NCBI RefSeq assembly: GCF_001423425.1
Contig: NZ_LMNX01000001.1
Location: forward strand, 454,970 to 518,969
Direction: 5' to 3'
Length of the DNA stretch: 64,000 nucleotides
DNA from: Rhizobium sp. Leaf306
GTDB taxonomy: Bacteria; Pseudomonadota; Alphaproteobacteria; Rhizobiales; Rhizobiaceae
Position numbers and translations under genes: made by a program. The notes below the pieces were generated by a model, which saw only the letters and a list, made by a program, of their open reading frames with translations, was not told the DNA's origin and made no database searches. Of this stretch, positions 17,594 to 26,087 are shown in pieces (the first letter of the stretch is position 1; each line of letters starts with the position of its first letter).

Positions 17594-20323
17594 ATGGAAA
17601 AACATCTACTTCGTTATATCTGGAATCATACGCGACCGCAGCAGTTATGGGTTCTCGCGATCGTTCTGATTTCGATGATTCCGTACTTCCTTGCGTTCGA
17701 CCTTCCCAAGCAGATCATCAACGGGCCGATCCAGGGCGAAGGGTTCGAGATGGCGGCCGCAACCCGGCCCTTTCTCGCGTTCCAGTTCACCATTCCTTTG
17801 ACGCAGTGGTCCTTCGGTTTCGAAGGCTTCGAGCTCAACCGGCTGGCGACGCTGATGGCGCTTTCGGGCGTTTTCCTGCTGCTCGTCATCGTCAACGGGT
17901 TGTTCAAGTTCTACATCAACACCTATAAGGGACGCCTGGGCGAACGGCTGCTGCGCCGTATCCGCTACGAGCTGGTGGACCGTCTTCTGCGGTTTCCGCC
18001 AAGCACGATGCGGCAGATCCGCGGTGCGGAAGTCTCCAGCATGGTCAAGGACGAGGTCGAGCCTTTCGGCGGCTTTACCGGTGACGCTTTCGTGCAGCCG
18101 GCCATGCTGGGTGGACAGGCGATCGCCGCCCTCACCTTCATTCTTTTGCAGAACCTGTGGCTTGGGCTGATCGCAGCCTTCATGGTGGCGATCCAGGTCG
18201 GCATCATTCCGAAGATGCGCCGTCGCCTGATCGATCTTGGCCGTCAGCGGCAGATCACCGCCCGGCATCTGGCCGGCAAGGTGGGCGAGATTGTCGAGGG
18301 CATGGACACGATCCACAGCTACGACACCAGCAATTACGAGCGTGCCGATATTTCCGACCGGCTGGGGCAGATCTTCCAGATCCGCTACGACCTCTATCGG
18401 TGGAAATTCATCGTCAAGTTCGTCAACAATTTCCTGTCGCAGCTGACGCCGTTTCTCTTCTATTCGATCGGCGGTTATTTTGCCTTGCGCGGCACGCTCG
18501 ACGTCGGCCAGCTGGTGGCCGTCATCAACGCCTACAAGGACCTGCCGGGCCCGCTGAAGGAGCTGATCGACTGGGACCAGGCACGCCAGGACGTTCAGGT
18601 GAAATACGAACAGGTGCGTGAACAGTTTGAGCCGGGCGTCCTGATCGCGCCGACGCTGCATGCGCTCGCCCACGATGTGCCTGACCATACGCCGTCTCCC
18701 CTCGCCGCGCTCAACCTCACCATCGTCGATGGCAGCGGCGCCCATATCGCCGAAAACGTCACGCTCAAGATCGAGCCCGGCGAGCTGGTGGCGATGATAG
18801 ACAATGCCGGCATCGGCGCCGAAGCGACGGCGGAAGCGTTTGGCCGCATTACCTGGCCGGCATCGGGCCGCGTGATGCTGGGCGAGGTTGACCTTCTGGA
18901 ACTGCCGGAAGCGGTGACCGGGCGTCAGGTCTCCTATGCGTCGGCCGACAGCTACTTTTTCCACGGGACGCTCAAGGACAATCTTCTCTACGGGCTCAAG
19001 CACGCGCCGGCCGTGCAGGAGAAGTCCGCAGACGAACCCAAACATAAGAAGCTGCGGCGGCGCTGGAAAATGAGCGAAGCCGAACGCGCCGGAAACACGA
19101 CGCACGATCCGTCCGTCGACTGGATCGACCGTCGATCCACCTCCGTATCGGAAGGCGGCGAAGACGATGTCAAGCAGTCGGTCTTGAGGGCCCTCGATGC
19201 GGTGCAGCTGACAGCCGACGTGATGGAACTGGCCTTGCATTCCTATCTCGACCCGGCCGAACACGAGGAACTGACCGGTCGTGTCGTCGAGATGCGGTTT
19301 GCCCTGCGCGAGGAACTCGCCAGTCAGGGGCTTGGCAATCTCGTCTCCTATTTCGATTTCAGCGCCTACAACACCGAAGCGACGGTGCGGGAAAACCTGC
19401 TGTTTGCGGCGACGCGCCAGTCGGCGGAACTGGATATGGAACTGGCCGAGGGAGAGTATGTCTTCGAAGTGTTGAAGACGGCCAATCTGTTCGACCTGTT
19501 CTACGACATGGGACTTTCGATCGCAGAAAACCTGTCGGAAATCTTCCAGGGCCTGCCGCCGGAACATCCGCTGTTCCAGCAGCTCGAGCATATCACCACC
19601 GACGATATCGCGTTCTACGAGCAGCTTTTGAAGCGCAAGCGCAGCCGACGGGACTTCAAGCCCAGCGAGGACGACCGGCGCGCGGTGGTCAAGCTCAGCC
19701 TCTACTATATCGAGCCACGCTACCGCTTCGGCGTCCTGACCGCCGAGATCATGAACCAGATCGTTGCCACGCGCGACATCTTCTATGCCAACCTGCCGGC
19801 ATCGCTGCGCAGCCGCATCGAGCGCTACGATCCGCACAAATACATGGGCTCGGCGACGCTTCGCGAAAACATCCTGTTCGGCAAGCTGTCGCAACGCAAC
19901 GCCGACGCGCCGACCAAGATCCGCAACGTGGCGGGCAAGTTGCTGCGCGAAATGGGTCTCTATGAAAGCTTTATCGGCATCGGGCTGGACTACGACATGG
20001 GCGCCAGCGGCCGGCGGCTGACACTGGTCCAGCGCCACAAGCTGAGCCTGGCCCGAGCGCTGGTGCGGCGCTCCAATTATTACATCTTCAACAAGCCCCT
20101 TCCGGGCCTCGATCGGAGGGCTCAGGAAGAAATTGTTAAGAATGTGCTTCACTTCCTCGCTCAGCAGGACAATAATCCTTCTGTGGCGTGGGTTTTGTCG
20201 AATACTGCCCTGTCACGATTGTTTCATCGTGTTATCGTATTCGACAAGGGATCCGTGGCCGAAGACGACTCTTTTGAGGCTCTGGATACAAAGAGTGGTA
20301 TTTTTAAATCGTTGGTGGCATAA
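17594..20323 (+). CDS. ABC-exporter-like membrane protein with degenerate, interrupted nucleotide-binding domain
   Basis: 909 residues. Residues 1-320 read as a type-I exporter membrane domain (hydrophobic segments near 18-40, 86-110, 170-207, 270-312). A nucleotide-binding-like domain follows, but every catalytic motif is altered. At Walker A (399-411) the Lys is Ala409. The signature position is LTLVQ (809-813). At Walker B the Asp is Asn833 and the catalytic Glu is Lys834. About 340 residues separate the Q-loop region from the signature. The segment after the Q-loop (TLKDNLLYG, 459-467) recurs as TVRENLLFA (597-605) and TLRENILFG (755-763). Probably not an ATPase; role unknown. ATG 17594 is chosen over TTG 17588. 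Confidence 0.8.
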   Translation: MEKHLLRYIWNHTRPQQLWVLAIVLISMIPYFLAFDLPKQIINGPIQGEGFEMAAATRPFLAFQFTIPLTQWSFGFEGFELNRLATLMALSGVFLLLVIVNGLFKFYINTYKGRLGERLLRRIRYELVDRLLRFPPSTMRQIRGAEVSSMVKDEVEPFGGFTGDAFVQPAMLGGQAIAALTFILLQNLWLGLIAAFMVAIQVGIIPKMRRRLIDLGRQRQITARHLAGKVGEIVEGMDTIHSYDTSNYERADISDRLGQIFQIRYDLYRWKFIVKFVNNFLSQLTPFLFYSIGGYFALRGTLDVGQLVAVINAYKDLPGPLKELIDWDQARQDVQVKYEQVREQFEPGVLIAPTLHALAHDVPDHTPSPLAALNLTIVDGSGAHIAENVTLKIEPGELVAMIDNAGIGAEATAEAFGRITWPASGRVMLGEVDLLELPEAVTGRQVSYASADSYFFHGTLKDNLLYGLKHAPAVQEKSADEPKHKKLRRRWKMSEAERAGNTTHDPSVDWIDRRSTSVSEGGEDDVKQSVLRALDAVQLTADVMELALHSYLDPAEHEELTGRVVEMRFALREELASQGLGNLVSYFDFSAYNTEATVRENLLFAATRQSAELDMELAEGEYVFEVLKTANLFDLFYDMGLSIAENLSEIFQGLPPEHPLFQQLEHITTDDIAFYEQLLKRKRSRRDFKPSEDDRRAVVKLSLYYIEPRYRFGVLTAEIMNQIVATRDIFYANLPASLRSRIERYDPHKYMGSATLRENILFGKLSQRNADAPTKIRNVAGKLLREMGLYESFIGIGLDYDMGASGRRLTLVQRHKLSLARALVRRSNYYIFNKPLPGLDRRAQEEIVKNVLHFLAQQDNNPSVAWVLSNTALSRLFHRVIVFDKGSVAEDDSFEALDTKSGIFKSLVA

Positions 20324-20350
20324 TATCGCAGCCGCCAACAAGATGACCAA

Positions 20351-20815
20351 ATGGTGGAAACCATGTTGCTCAACGATGAAGTGCAGTTGCTGAAGAAAGT
20401 TCCTTATTTTTGCCGGGTCGATCCGTGCAAACTTAAGCTGCTTGCCTTTACCTCCGACCGCGTTCTCTACGAACCGGGGCAGGATATTTTCTCACAGGGT
20501 GACAGCAGCGATGCTGCCTACGTGATCCTGTGCGGAAAGGTCGACATGATCAGCGGTTCGGCGAATTCCGAGACCAAGATCGGTGAGGCCGGGTGCAATT
20601 CCATTATCGGCGAGATGTGCCTTCTCTCCAATTGCTCGCAGGCCGTGACAGCACGTGCCGTGACTGAGGTCGATGTTCTGCGCATTACCAAGGATGCCTT
20701 CTTCAAGGTGATCTCCGACAATCCGCGCATGAGCATGGAAATCAGCCGGACGCTCGCCGAAACGATCCGTGGTGCCCGCATGGACGACATGCGCCGGGAC
20801 CGTCAGCACGCCTGA
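20351..20815 (+). CDS. Cyclic-nucleotide-binding-domain protein
   Basis: 154 residues made almost wholly of one cNMP-binding fold: YEPGQDIFSQGDSSDAAYVIL is the first glycine-rich strand pair, and IGEMCLLSNCSQAVTARAVTEVDVLRI is the phosphate-binding-cassette region. The usual R in RxAxV is present as TARAV. There is no C-terminal helix-turn-helix, so it is not a complete Crp/Fnr regulator. It may act as a sensor subunit. It starts 27 bp after the ABC-like gene on the same strand and is almost certainly co-transcribed, suggesting that it regulates or partners that protein (inference). Confidence 0.82.
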   Translation: MVETMLLNDEVQLLKKVPYFCRVDPCKLKLLAFTSDRVLYEPGQDIFSQGDSSDAAYVILCGKVDMISGSANSETKIGEAGCNSIIGEMCLLSNCSQAVTARAVTEVDVLRITKDAFFKVISDNPRMSMEISRTLAETIRGARMDDMRRDRQHA

Positions 20816-20832
20816 TTGCCCGTCATCGGCCG

Positions 20833-20852
20833 TTATCCACAGGTTATCCACA
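20833..20852 (+). promoter_or_regulatory. Tandem consensus DnaA boxes
   Basis: TTATCCACA occurs twice on the same strand, at 20833-20841 and 20844-20852, start-to-start distance 11 bp (about one helical turn). Both match the strong DnaA consensus exactly. They are intergenic, 18 bp after the cyclic-nucleotide-binding gene. No replication genes are nearby. Confidence 0.6.
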
Positions 20853-20884
20853 GCCTTTCCCTCGGCTCATCCGCTGGTCTTTGA

Positions 20885-20910
20885 GCGCGCAAACGATGCC
20901 ATTTGCGCGC
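20885..20910. repeat. Perfect inverted repeat near the DnaA boxes
   Basis: GCGCGCAAA at 20885-20893 and TTTGCGCGC at 20902-20910, a perfect 9-bp arm pair with an 8-base spacer. It could be a protein-binding site or a hairpin in the 3' untranslated region of the cyclic-nucleotide-binding gene. No T-run follows. Confidence 0.5.
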
Positions 20911-20973
20911 CTTGGACACTCGGTCAGCGATGCTGACGACAGGTTTTCTCTGACCTGATTTTGTGGCGGAACA

Positions 20974-21000
20974 CGGGCGTGGCGCTGGTCCTCACGCCCG
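20974..21000. terminator. Hairpin between convergent genes
   Basis: CGGGCGTG (20974-20981) pairs with CACGCCCG (20993-21000), 11-base loop, followed by TTT on the plus strand. It sits just before the end of the convergent minus-strand gene at 21014 and could terminate transcription from either side. Confidence 0.5.
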
Positions 21001-21013
21001 TTTCACGGCCTGT

Positions 21014-21496
21014 TTATCGCTTGCGATAATAGAAGTAGCGACCCTCTTCCACACTGGGCAGCCGCGGCAGTTCTTCAAGATCGGGGTGGTCGAGCGGCAG
21101 GCCGCTGACGGCATAGGCGCCTGACGCGAGCATGCCAGCCGCCATTTGCGGCAACCACTGCAAGGTTCTCGCATCCGCATCCGGATAGCCGGTGCCGATA
21201 TCCGCATGCACGAGGGCAGCGTTCTTGCCGACATAAGCCTGGCCGGTATCCTTGATCTCTCCCAGCACGACGTCGTCTTCGGACGGCGCTTCTGTGCGGT
21301 GGGCGCCGTTGGAGCGGTCGAAGGCGAGGATGCGGCGGTCGGCGAACAGCTCGCGCAGATGGCTATAGGTGCGGCCGTTGCCGATGCCGACCTCGTAGAC
21401 ATCACCCGAAGCCGGCAGGCCGAGATCGTTCTTGATGTGATTGAGGATGTCGCGCTGCGCGGTCATCCGGTTGATGAAGCTGTCCAGTCTGCTCAT
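21014..21496 (-). CDS. Class I SAM-dependent methyltransferase-like protein
   Basis: 160 residues. An early glycine-rich motif DVYEVGIGNGRTYSHL with an acidic end of strand 2 (RRILAFDRS) fits a Rossmann-fold SAM-binding site. The N-terminal MSRLDSFINRMTAQRDILN helix is typical of small rhizobial methyltransferase-like proteins of unknown substrate. Start at 21496 because the open frame further upstream overlaps the dehydrogenase gene and reads as its shadow; AGGGAAAGC precedes this ATG. It is downstream of, and on the same strand as, the UDP-sugar dehydrogenase. Confidence 0.7.
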   Translation of the reverse strand: MSRLDSFINRMTAQRDILNHIKNDLGLPASGDVYEVGIGNGRTYSHLRELFADRRILAFDRSNGAHRTEAPSEDDVVLGEIKDTGQAYVGKNAALVHADIGTGYPDADARTLQWLPQMAAGMLASGAYAVSGLPLDHPDLEELPRLPSVEEGRYFYYRKR

Positions 21497-21539
21497 TGCT
21501 TTCCCTTTTCCGGCGATCAAGCGTTGAGATAGGGCACGG

Positions 21540-22886
21540 TTACGCCTTGACGATGGTTTGCGACGTGATGCCGCGATTGGCCATCGCATTGCGGGTATCG
21601 ACGACCAGCGGCGCACCATCGGCAATCGCCTGGTAGTCGAAACTGTCATGATCGGTGGCGATGACGACGGCATCGAAATCGCCGAGTTGATCGAGCGGGA
21701 CGGACTTGCGACCCATCAGGTGACCGTATTCGCGGGTGCGCGGCACTTCGGAGACGTAAGGGTCGTGATAGGCCACGTCGGCACCGCGTTCCAGAAGCAG
21801 TTCCATCAGCCGCAGCGACGGGCTTTCGCGGATATCGGGCACGTTCTTCTTGTAGGCGAGACCGAGGATGAGAACCCGCGAACGGCTGAGCGCCTTGCCA
21901 AGCATGCGGTCGAGCGCTTCGGCCAGCCGGTCGACGACATAGCGCGGCATCGCCGTGTTGATCTCGCCGGCAAGTTCGATGAAGCGGGTCGGCTGGTCGT
22001 ATTCGCGTGATTTCCAGGTGAGGTAGAACGGATCGATCGGGATGCAGTGACCGCCGAGGCCCGGGCCTGGATAGAACGGCATGTAGCCGAACGGCTTGGT
22101 CTTGGCGGCGGCAATCACCTCCCAGACGTCGATCCCCATCCGCTCGTAGACGATCTTCAACTCATTCACGAGCGCGATATTGACGGCGCGGAACACGTTT
22201 TCCGTGAGCTTCACCGCTTCCGCCGTGCGGGTGCCGGAGACCGGAACGATGGTTTCGACGACGGCGCCATAGAATGCGGAGACCATGGCGGAGGCCGCTT
22301 CGCCATCGCCGGCAACGACCTTCGGAATGGTCGAGGTCTGGAAATCGCGGTTGCCGGGGTCTTCGCGTTCCGGCGAATAGCCGAGGAAGAAATCCTCGCC
22401 CGCAACCAGCCCGGTCTTTTCGAGGATCGGCTTCATCACCTCTTCGGTGGTGCCGGGATAAGTGGTGGATTCGAGCACGACGAGCTGGCCCTTGCGCAGG
22501 GTGCTGGCGATCTGTTCGCAGGTTTTCGCGACATAGGAGAGGTCCGGTTCGCGGTGGCGGGTGAGCGGCGTCGGCACGCAGATGGCAATCACGTCGCATT
22601 CGGCAAGGCGTGCGAAATCTGTGGTCGCTTGGAACCGGCCGGCGTTTCGCTCGGCGGCCAGCACGTCGTCGGGCACGGCCTCGATATAGCTCTTGCCCGC
22701 TTCTATCGCGGTCATCTTGGCCGGATCGATGTCGAAACCGGTGACCTTGAAGCCGGCACGGGCGACCGTCATGGCGAGCGGCAGGCCGACATAGCCGAGG
22801 CCGATGACGCCGATCATTGCGCGCTTGTCTTCGATGGCGGACAAAAGATCCGCCGCCTGTGGCGATTGCTGGTTCAAGGATGGCAC
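21540..22886 (-). CDS. Nucleotide-sugar 6-dehydrogenase (UDP-GlcNAc/UDP-Glc type)
   Basis: 448 residues. NAD-binding GLGYVG at 29-34, a central domain with the SPEREDPGN segment, and catalytic Cys281 in GGHCIPIDP. The C-terminal UDP-binding domain has LGLAYKKNVPDIRESPS. The SPERxDPGN and GGHCIPIDPFYL wording fits the WbpA/TviB group that oxidises UDP-GlcNAc-type substrates to uronic acids, rather than classic UDP-glucose dehydrogenase. It would supply acidic sugars for surface polysaccharide. Start: GTG at 22886, or TTG at 22874, which has GGAG at ideal spacing. Confidence 0.9.
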   Translation of the reverse strand: MPSLNQQSPQAADLLSAIEDKRAMIGVIGLGYVGLPLAMTVARAGFKVTGFDIDPAKMTAIEAGKSYIEAVPDDVLAAERNAGRFQATTDFARLAECDVIAICVPTPLTRHREPDLSYVAKTCEQIASTLRKGQLVVLESTTYPGTTEEVMKPILEKTGLVAGEDFFLGYSPEREDPGNRDFQTSTIPKVVAGDGEAASAMVSAFYGAVVETIVPVSGTRTAEAVKLTENVFRAVNIALVNELKIVYERMGIDVWEVIAAAKTKPFGYMPFYPGPGLGGHCIPIDPFYLTWKSREYDQPTRFIELAGEINTAMPRYVVDRLAEALDRMLGKALSRSRVLILGLAYKKNVPDIRESPSLRLMELLLERGADVAYHDPYVSEVPRTREYGHLMGRKSVPLDQLGDFDAVVIATDHDSFDYQAIADGAPLVVDTRNAMANRGITSQTIVKA

Positions 22887-22988
22887 TCCGGAGGCATTCG
22901 AACTGGGAAGCCATCAGGTGAGCCCAACGACTGGCTCTGTCAAGAGATCGGGCTTTTCACGCTGGCGTGACGGATGCTATCCCACAGC

Positions 22989-24095
22989 ATGGACATCGCC
23001 TTCTACGCGCCGCTGAAATCGCCGAACCATCCCGTTCCCTCAGGCGACCGGCTGATGGCGCGCCAGTTGATCGAGATCCTTGGGGTCAAAGGACACAAGG
23101 TCGATCTGGTTTCGGAGTTCCGCGCGTTTCTGCCCGAGCAGACCTCGTCGACTGGGGAACGCGATGCGCAGGCGGCGCACGAGGTCGAGCGGATTTCGAC
23201 TGAGTGGGAAAGACGACTGGCACTCGGCGAGAGACTGCCGGACCTGTGGTTTACCTACCACCTTTATTACAAGGCGCCGGACCTGATCGGCCCTACCCTC
23301 TGCCGTCGTTTCGACATTCCCTATGTGACGGCGGAAGCCTCCTATTCGCATCGGCGCAATTTGGGGCAGTGGGTGGAAGCGCAGGAAATTGTAGTGGATG
23401 CGGTCGCACTGGCGGCGACCAATATCTGTTTCACCGGTCGCGACGGACGCGGGCTTGCAGAGGTGGTGCCGGATGCGAAGCTTTCGCGGCTGTTTCCGTT
23501 TATCGATCCGACGCCCTATCTGGCCCGCGCGCCATCGCCCGAACCGGGGCGGCTGGTGGCTGTCGGCATGATGCGGCCGGGCAACAAGTTTGCCTGTTAT
23601 GCAGCGCTTGCCGAGGCGCTGAAGCAGATTGCCCATCGTGACGACTGGCACCTCACGGCGATCGGCGACGGGCCGATGCGGGCTGAGGTGGAGGCTCTCT
23701 TTGAGGGGGCGCTTGCCGGGCGTGTGGAGTGGATGGGCTTGCAGAGCGCCGAGGAGGTTGCAGCGCTGCTTTCGACCGCATCGATGCTGACATGGCCGGG
23801 GGTTTCGGAAGCCTACGGGCTTTCCTATCTGGAGGCGCAGGCATCCGGCGTGCCTGTCGTGGCGGAAAACGGCGCCGGCGTGCCTGAAGTGGTGACGGAC
23901 GGGATCGGCGGCATTCTGACGCCACCGGGAGATGCGGCCGCCTATGCGGCGGCCATCGAGCGGTTGCTGGACGACGAGACGGAACGGCTGCGGCTCGGCC
24001 AAGGGGCGCGGGATTTCGTCGTGTCGCAACGGTCGATCACCGCTGCGGCCGGGAGGCTCGACGAGATCATCACCACGATTGGCGCAAAGGAATGA
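22989..24095 (+). CDS. GT-B glycosyltransferase, family 4-like
   Basis: 368 residues. The N-terminal acceptor half starts MDIAFYAPLKSPNHPVPSGDR. The C-terminal donor half has SEAYGLSYLEAQASGVPVVA (about 280-300), the EX7E-like motif of GT4, and GIGGILTPPGDAAAYA. Likely cytoplasmic, adding a sugar to an unidentified glycan. The ATG at 22989 was chosen because MDIAFYAP is a normal GT-B start. Divergent from the dehydrogenase across 102 bp. Stop overlaps the deacetylase start by 4 bases. Confidence 0.87.
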   Translation: MDIAFYAPLKSPNHPVPSGDRLMARQLIEILGVKGHKVDLVSEFRAFLPEQTSSTGERDAQAAHEVERISTEWERRLALGERLPDLWFTYHLYYKAPDLIGPTLCRRFDIPYVTAEASYSHRRNLGQWVEAQEIVVDAVALAATNICFTGRDGRGLAEVVPDAKLSRLFPFIDPTPYLARAPSPEPGRLVAVGMMRPGNKFACYAALAEALKQIAHRDDWHLTAIGDGPMRAEVEALFEGALAGRVEWMGLQSAEEVAALLSTASMLTWPGVSEAYGLSYLEAQASGVPVVAENGAGVPEVVTDGIGGILTPPGDAAAYAAAIERLLDDETERLRLGQGARDFVVSQRSITAAAGRLDEIITTIGAKE

Positions 24096-24829
24096 GCATG
24101 ACCGAAAACGACCTGAGGCTGGCGCTTGATCGGCTCGCCGACGACGGACGGCGGATCGATTTCTGGCTGCGTGACGACGATGCTGTGGAACCGACGGAAC
24201 AGCTGGCAAAGCTTGCGACCATGACCGATGCGTTTTCGGTGCCAGCGACGCTTGCTGTCATCCCCGAAAAGACAGGCGCTGATCTCGCATCCTATCTCGA
24301 CACCCAGCCGCATCTCGACGTCGCTGTGCATGGCTGGTCGCATCGCAGCTATTCGGGTCCCGATGAGAAGAAGCAGGAACTGGGGAGCCATCGCCCCCTG
24401 CCCGATATCGTGTCCGAGCTGAAGCATGGGTTCGACAAAATGGCAGAGCTGCACGCCCCCCGGTTCGTGCCGATGCTGGTGCCGCCGTGGAACCGGATCT
24501 CACAGGAACTGATCGAAAAACTGCCAGAGCTTGGGTTTGCGGCGCTATCGACCTTCGGGCCGGAAAAGACGGCGCCGGTTGCGATGCTCAACAGCCATGT
24601 TGACATCATGGATTGGCACGGAACGCGCGGCGGAAGGCCGGCTGCCGATCTGATCGCGGAAACGATCGCGCTGATCGAGGCACCGGACCGGGCGCCTGTG
24701 ATCGGCGTGCTTGGCCATCATCTCGTACATGACGACAGTGCCTGGCATTTCCTCGACCTGCTGTTCGGCGTGACGGCGGATCACCCCGCTTGCCGCTGGC
24801 GCTCGGCCCGGGTCTTGCTGGGGCTCTAA
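24092..24829 (+). CDS. Polysaccharide deacetylase-like (NodB-fold) protein
   Basis: 245 residues. Motif 1 is WLRDDDA (general base and metal Asp), motif 2 HGWSH (metal His pair), motif 3 VPPWNRI, and a late LGHHLVHDD His segment, all in the NodB-homology order. No signal peptide is seen, so it would act in the cytoplasm, probably on the product of the glycosyltransferase with which it is translationally coupled (ATGA overlap). The substrate is unknown. It is not NodB itself: no nod context. Confidence 0.82.
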   Translation: MSMTENDLRLALDRLADDGRRIDFWLRDDDAVEPTEQLAKLATMTDAFSVPATLAVIPEKTGADLASYLDTQPHLDVAVHGWSHRSYSGPDEKKQELGSHRPLPDIVSELKHGFDKMAELHAPRFVPMLVPPWNRISQELIEKLPELGFAALSTFGPEKTAPVAMLNSHVDIMDWHGTRGGRPAADLIAETIALIEAPDRAPVIGVLGHHLVHDDSAWHFLDLLFGVTADHPACRWRSARVLLGL

Positions 24830-24856
24830 CCCGACGCGTTACTGATCGCTTCGAGC

Positions 24857-25894
24857 CTACCAGCTCTTCCAGGCGACCAGCAGGCCCTCTCCGGACGCAA
24901 CCGCGTCCGCGCAGGCTTTCTCGACTTCTGCAATCGGTGCGCCGCGCTTTAGCGAGGCGGCGACGAGGCCGAAGGGGGCGAGGAACACATTGGTCTGCCG
25001 AAACAACATGGTCATGATCAGCGGACCTGTGGACCACCAGGCGGGCGCCTGCGGCAGCGCCGCCATCACGTCGGGAAACACGGCAAGCATCTTTGCAAAG
25101 GCGGGATGGCCGGGCGGTGTGGCGATGAAGGAATTGGCAAGAAGAAGGCTTCCCGCCCCGACATCGCGCGCCACATCCTCGGCGATGGCGCCGAGACCGA
25201 TCAGCGGCAGGAGATCGCCAAAACCGATATCCTCGCGGGTCGGATACCAGTCGCAGTCGAGATAGATGCCGCCATGCTCCAGCAAAATGGCATAGCGGGC
25301 GACATCGACGGCGCCCGGATAGTCTCCGTCTTCAAGCATGGCAAGATAGGCGGGATGGCTTGCGATGCCGAGCTGTTCGAGATCCGCCTCGCGCCACAGG
25401 CGGTATTCGAAGCCGGTCGCCTTTGCATGGCTTTCCCAGCGCGCGACGGCTGGCGGCAGCGGCAGCGTGCCGATCCAGATCTGGTGGATAATGCGCGGCA
25501 CCGGCTTTCGCCCAAGCTCTGCCATCAACCGTTTCTCGTCTGCATCGAAGGTGATGAACGGCGCCATCACGGCGGGATCGGGGACGAGGCCGTGCTGCAG
25601 ACCGACGCGGCCGATTGCGTCGCCCTCCGCCTTCGCAAGCTTCAGCCATGCGGAGTGAAGCTTGCGCGGCATTCCGAGAGCCGTGCGCTCGCCCAGAACA
25701 TCCGTCGTCATCACCGTTTTGTCGGCGGAAAGTGCTGTTAGAGCGGCCTGCGCCTCCTCCAGTTTTCCGGCCTCGATCAGGGCGCGGGCATCGGTGATTT
25801 TGCGCTTATAGGTTTTCTGGTCAGACTTTTCGGCTGGCACGTGTAATTTCACCTCGCTGTCACGCAACGCTCCTAGGGGATATGCGTTTAACAC
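24857..25894 (-). CDS. DXD-type glycosyltransferase (Gly_transf_sug family)
   Basis: 345 residues if started at the GTG at 25894. RIIHQIWIGTLPLPP (about 130-145) and the donor-site ARYAILLEHGGIYLDCDWYP with its DxD (about 215) are hallmarks of the OCH1/TcdB-like sugar-transferase superfamily. The first 110 residues are Lys/Ala-rich helices. The start is uncertain: a GTG at 25840 has a GAGG site about 10 bases upstream and would give 327 residues. It converges on the deacetylase gene with a 27-bp gap. Confidence 0.8.
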   Translation of the reverse strand: MLNAYPLGALRDSEVKLHVPAEKSDQKTYKRKITDARALIEAGKLEEAQAALTALSADKTVMTTDVLGERTALGMPRKLHSAWLKLAKAEGDAIGRVGLQHGLVPDPAVMAPFITFDADEKRLMAELGRKPVPRIIHQIWIGTLPLPPAVARWESHAKATGFEYRLWREADLEQLGIASHPAYLAMLEDGDYPGAVDVARYAILLEHGGIYLDCDWYPTREDIGFGDLLPLIGLGAIAEDVARDVGAGSLLLANSFIATPPGHPAFAKMLAVFPDVMAALPQAPAWWSTGPLIMTMLFRQTNVFLAPFGLVAASLKRGAPIAEVEKACADAVASGEGLLVAWKSW

Positions 25895-26087
25895 TCGAAT
25901 TTCTCGATCTCCGCCAAGAGGTCAGGCTTATTGGCGCAGATGTCAACCGACATGCAGGGGGGCGCATGATAGGGACGATCGGCAGCGGGGTTGCTGCAAT
26001 GGACAGGTGCACGAGCGTGCGCTACCGTGTTTTGCAATCGATCAATCTTACCTCTCTGCTCCAATCTCCGGGAGCCGGACTTCATTG

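Noticed and set aside
17645..20152. 835-codon open frame antisense to the ABC-like gene
   Set aside because: A shadow caused by GC-biased third positions of the real plus-strand gene; Arg/His/Gln-rich translation with no domain.
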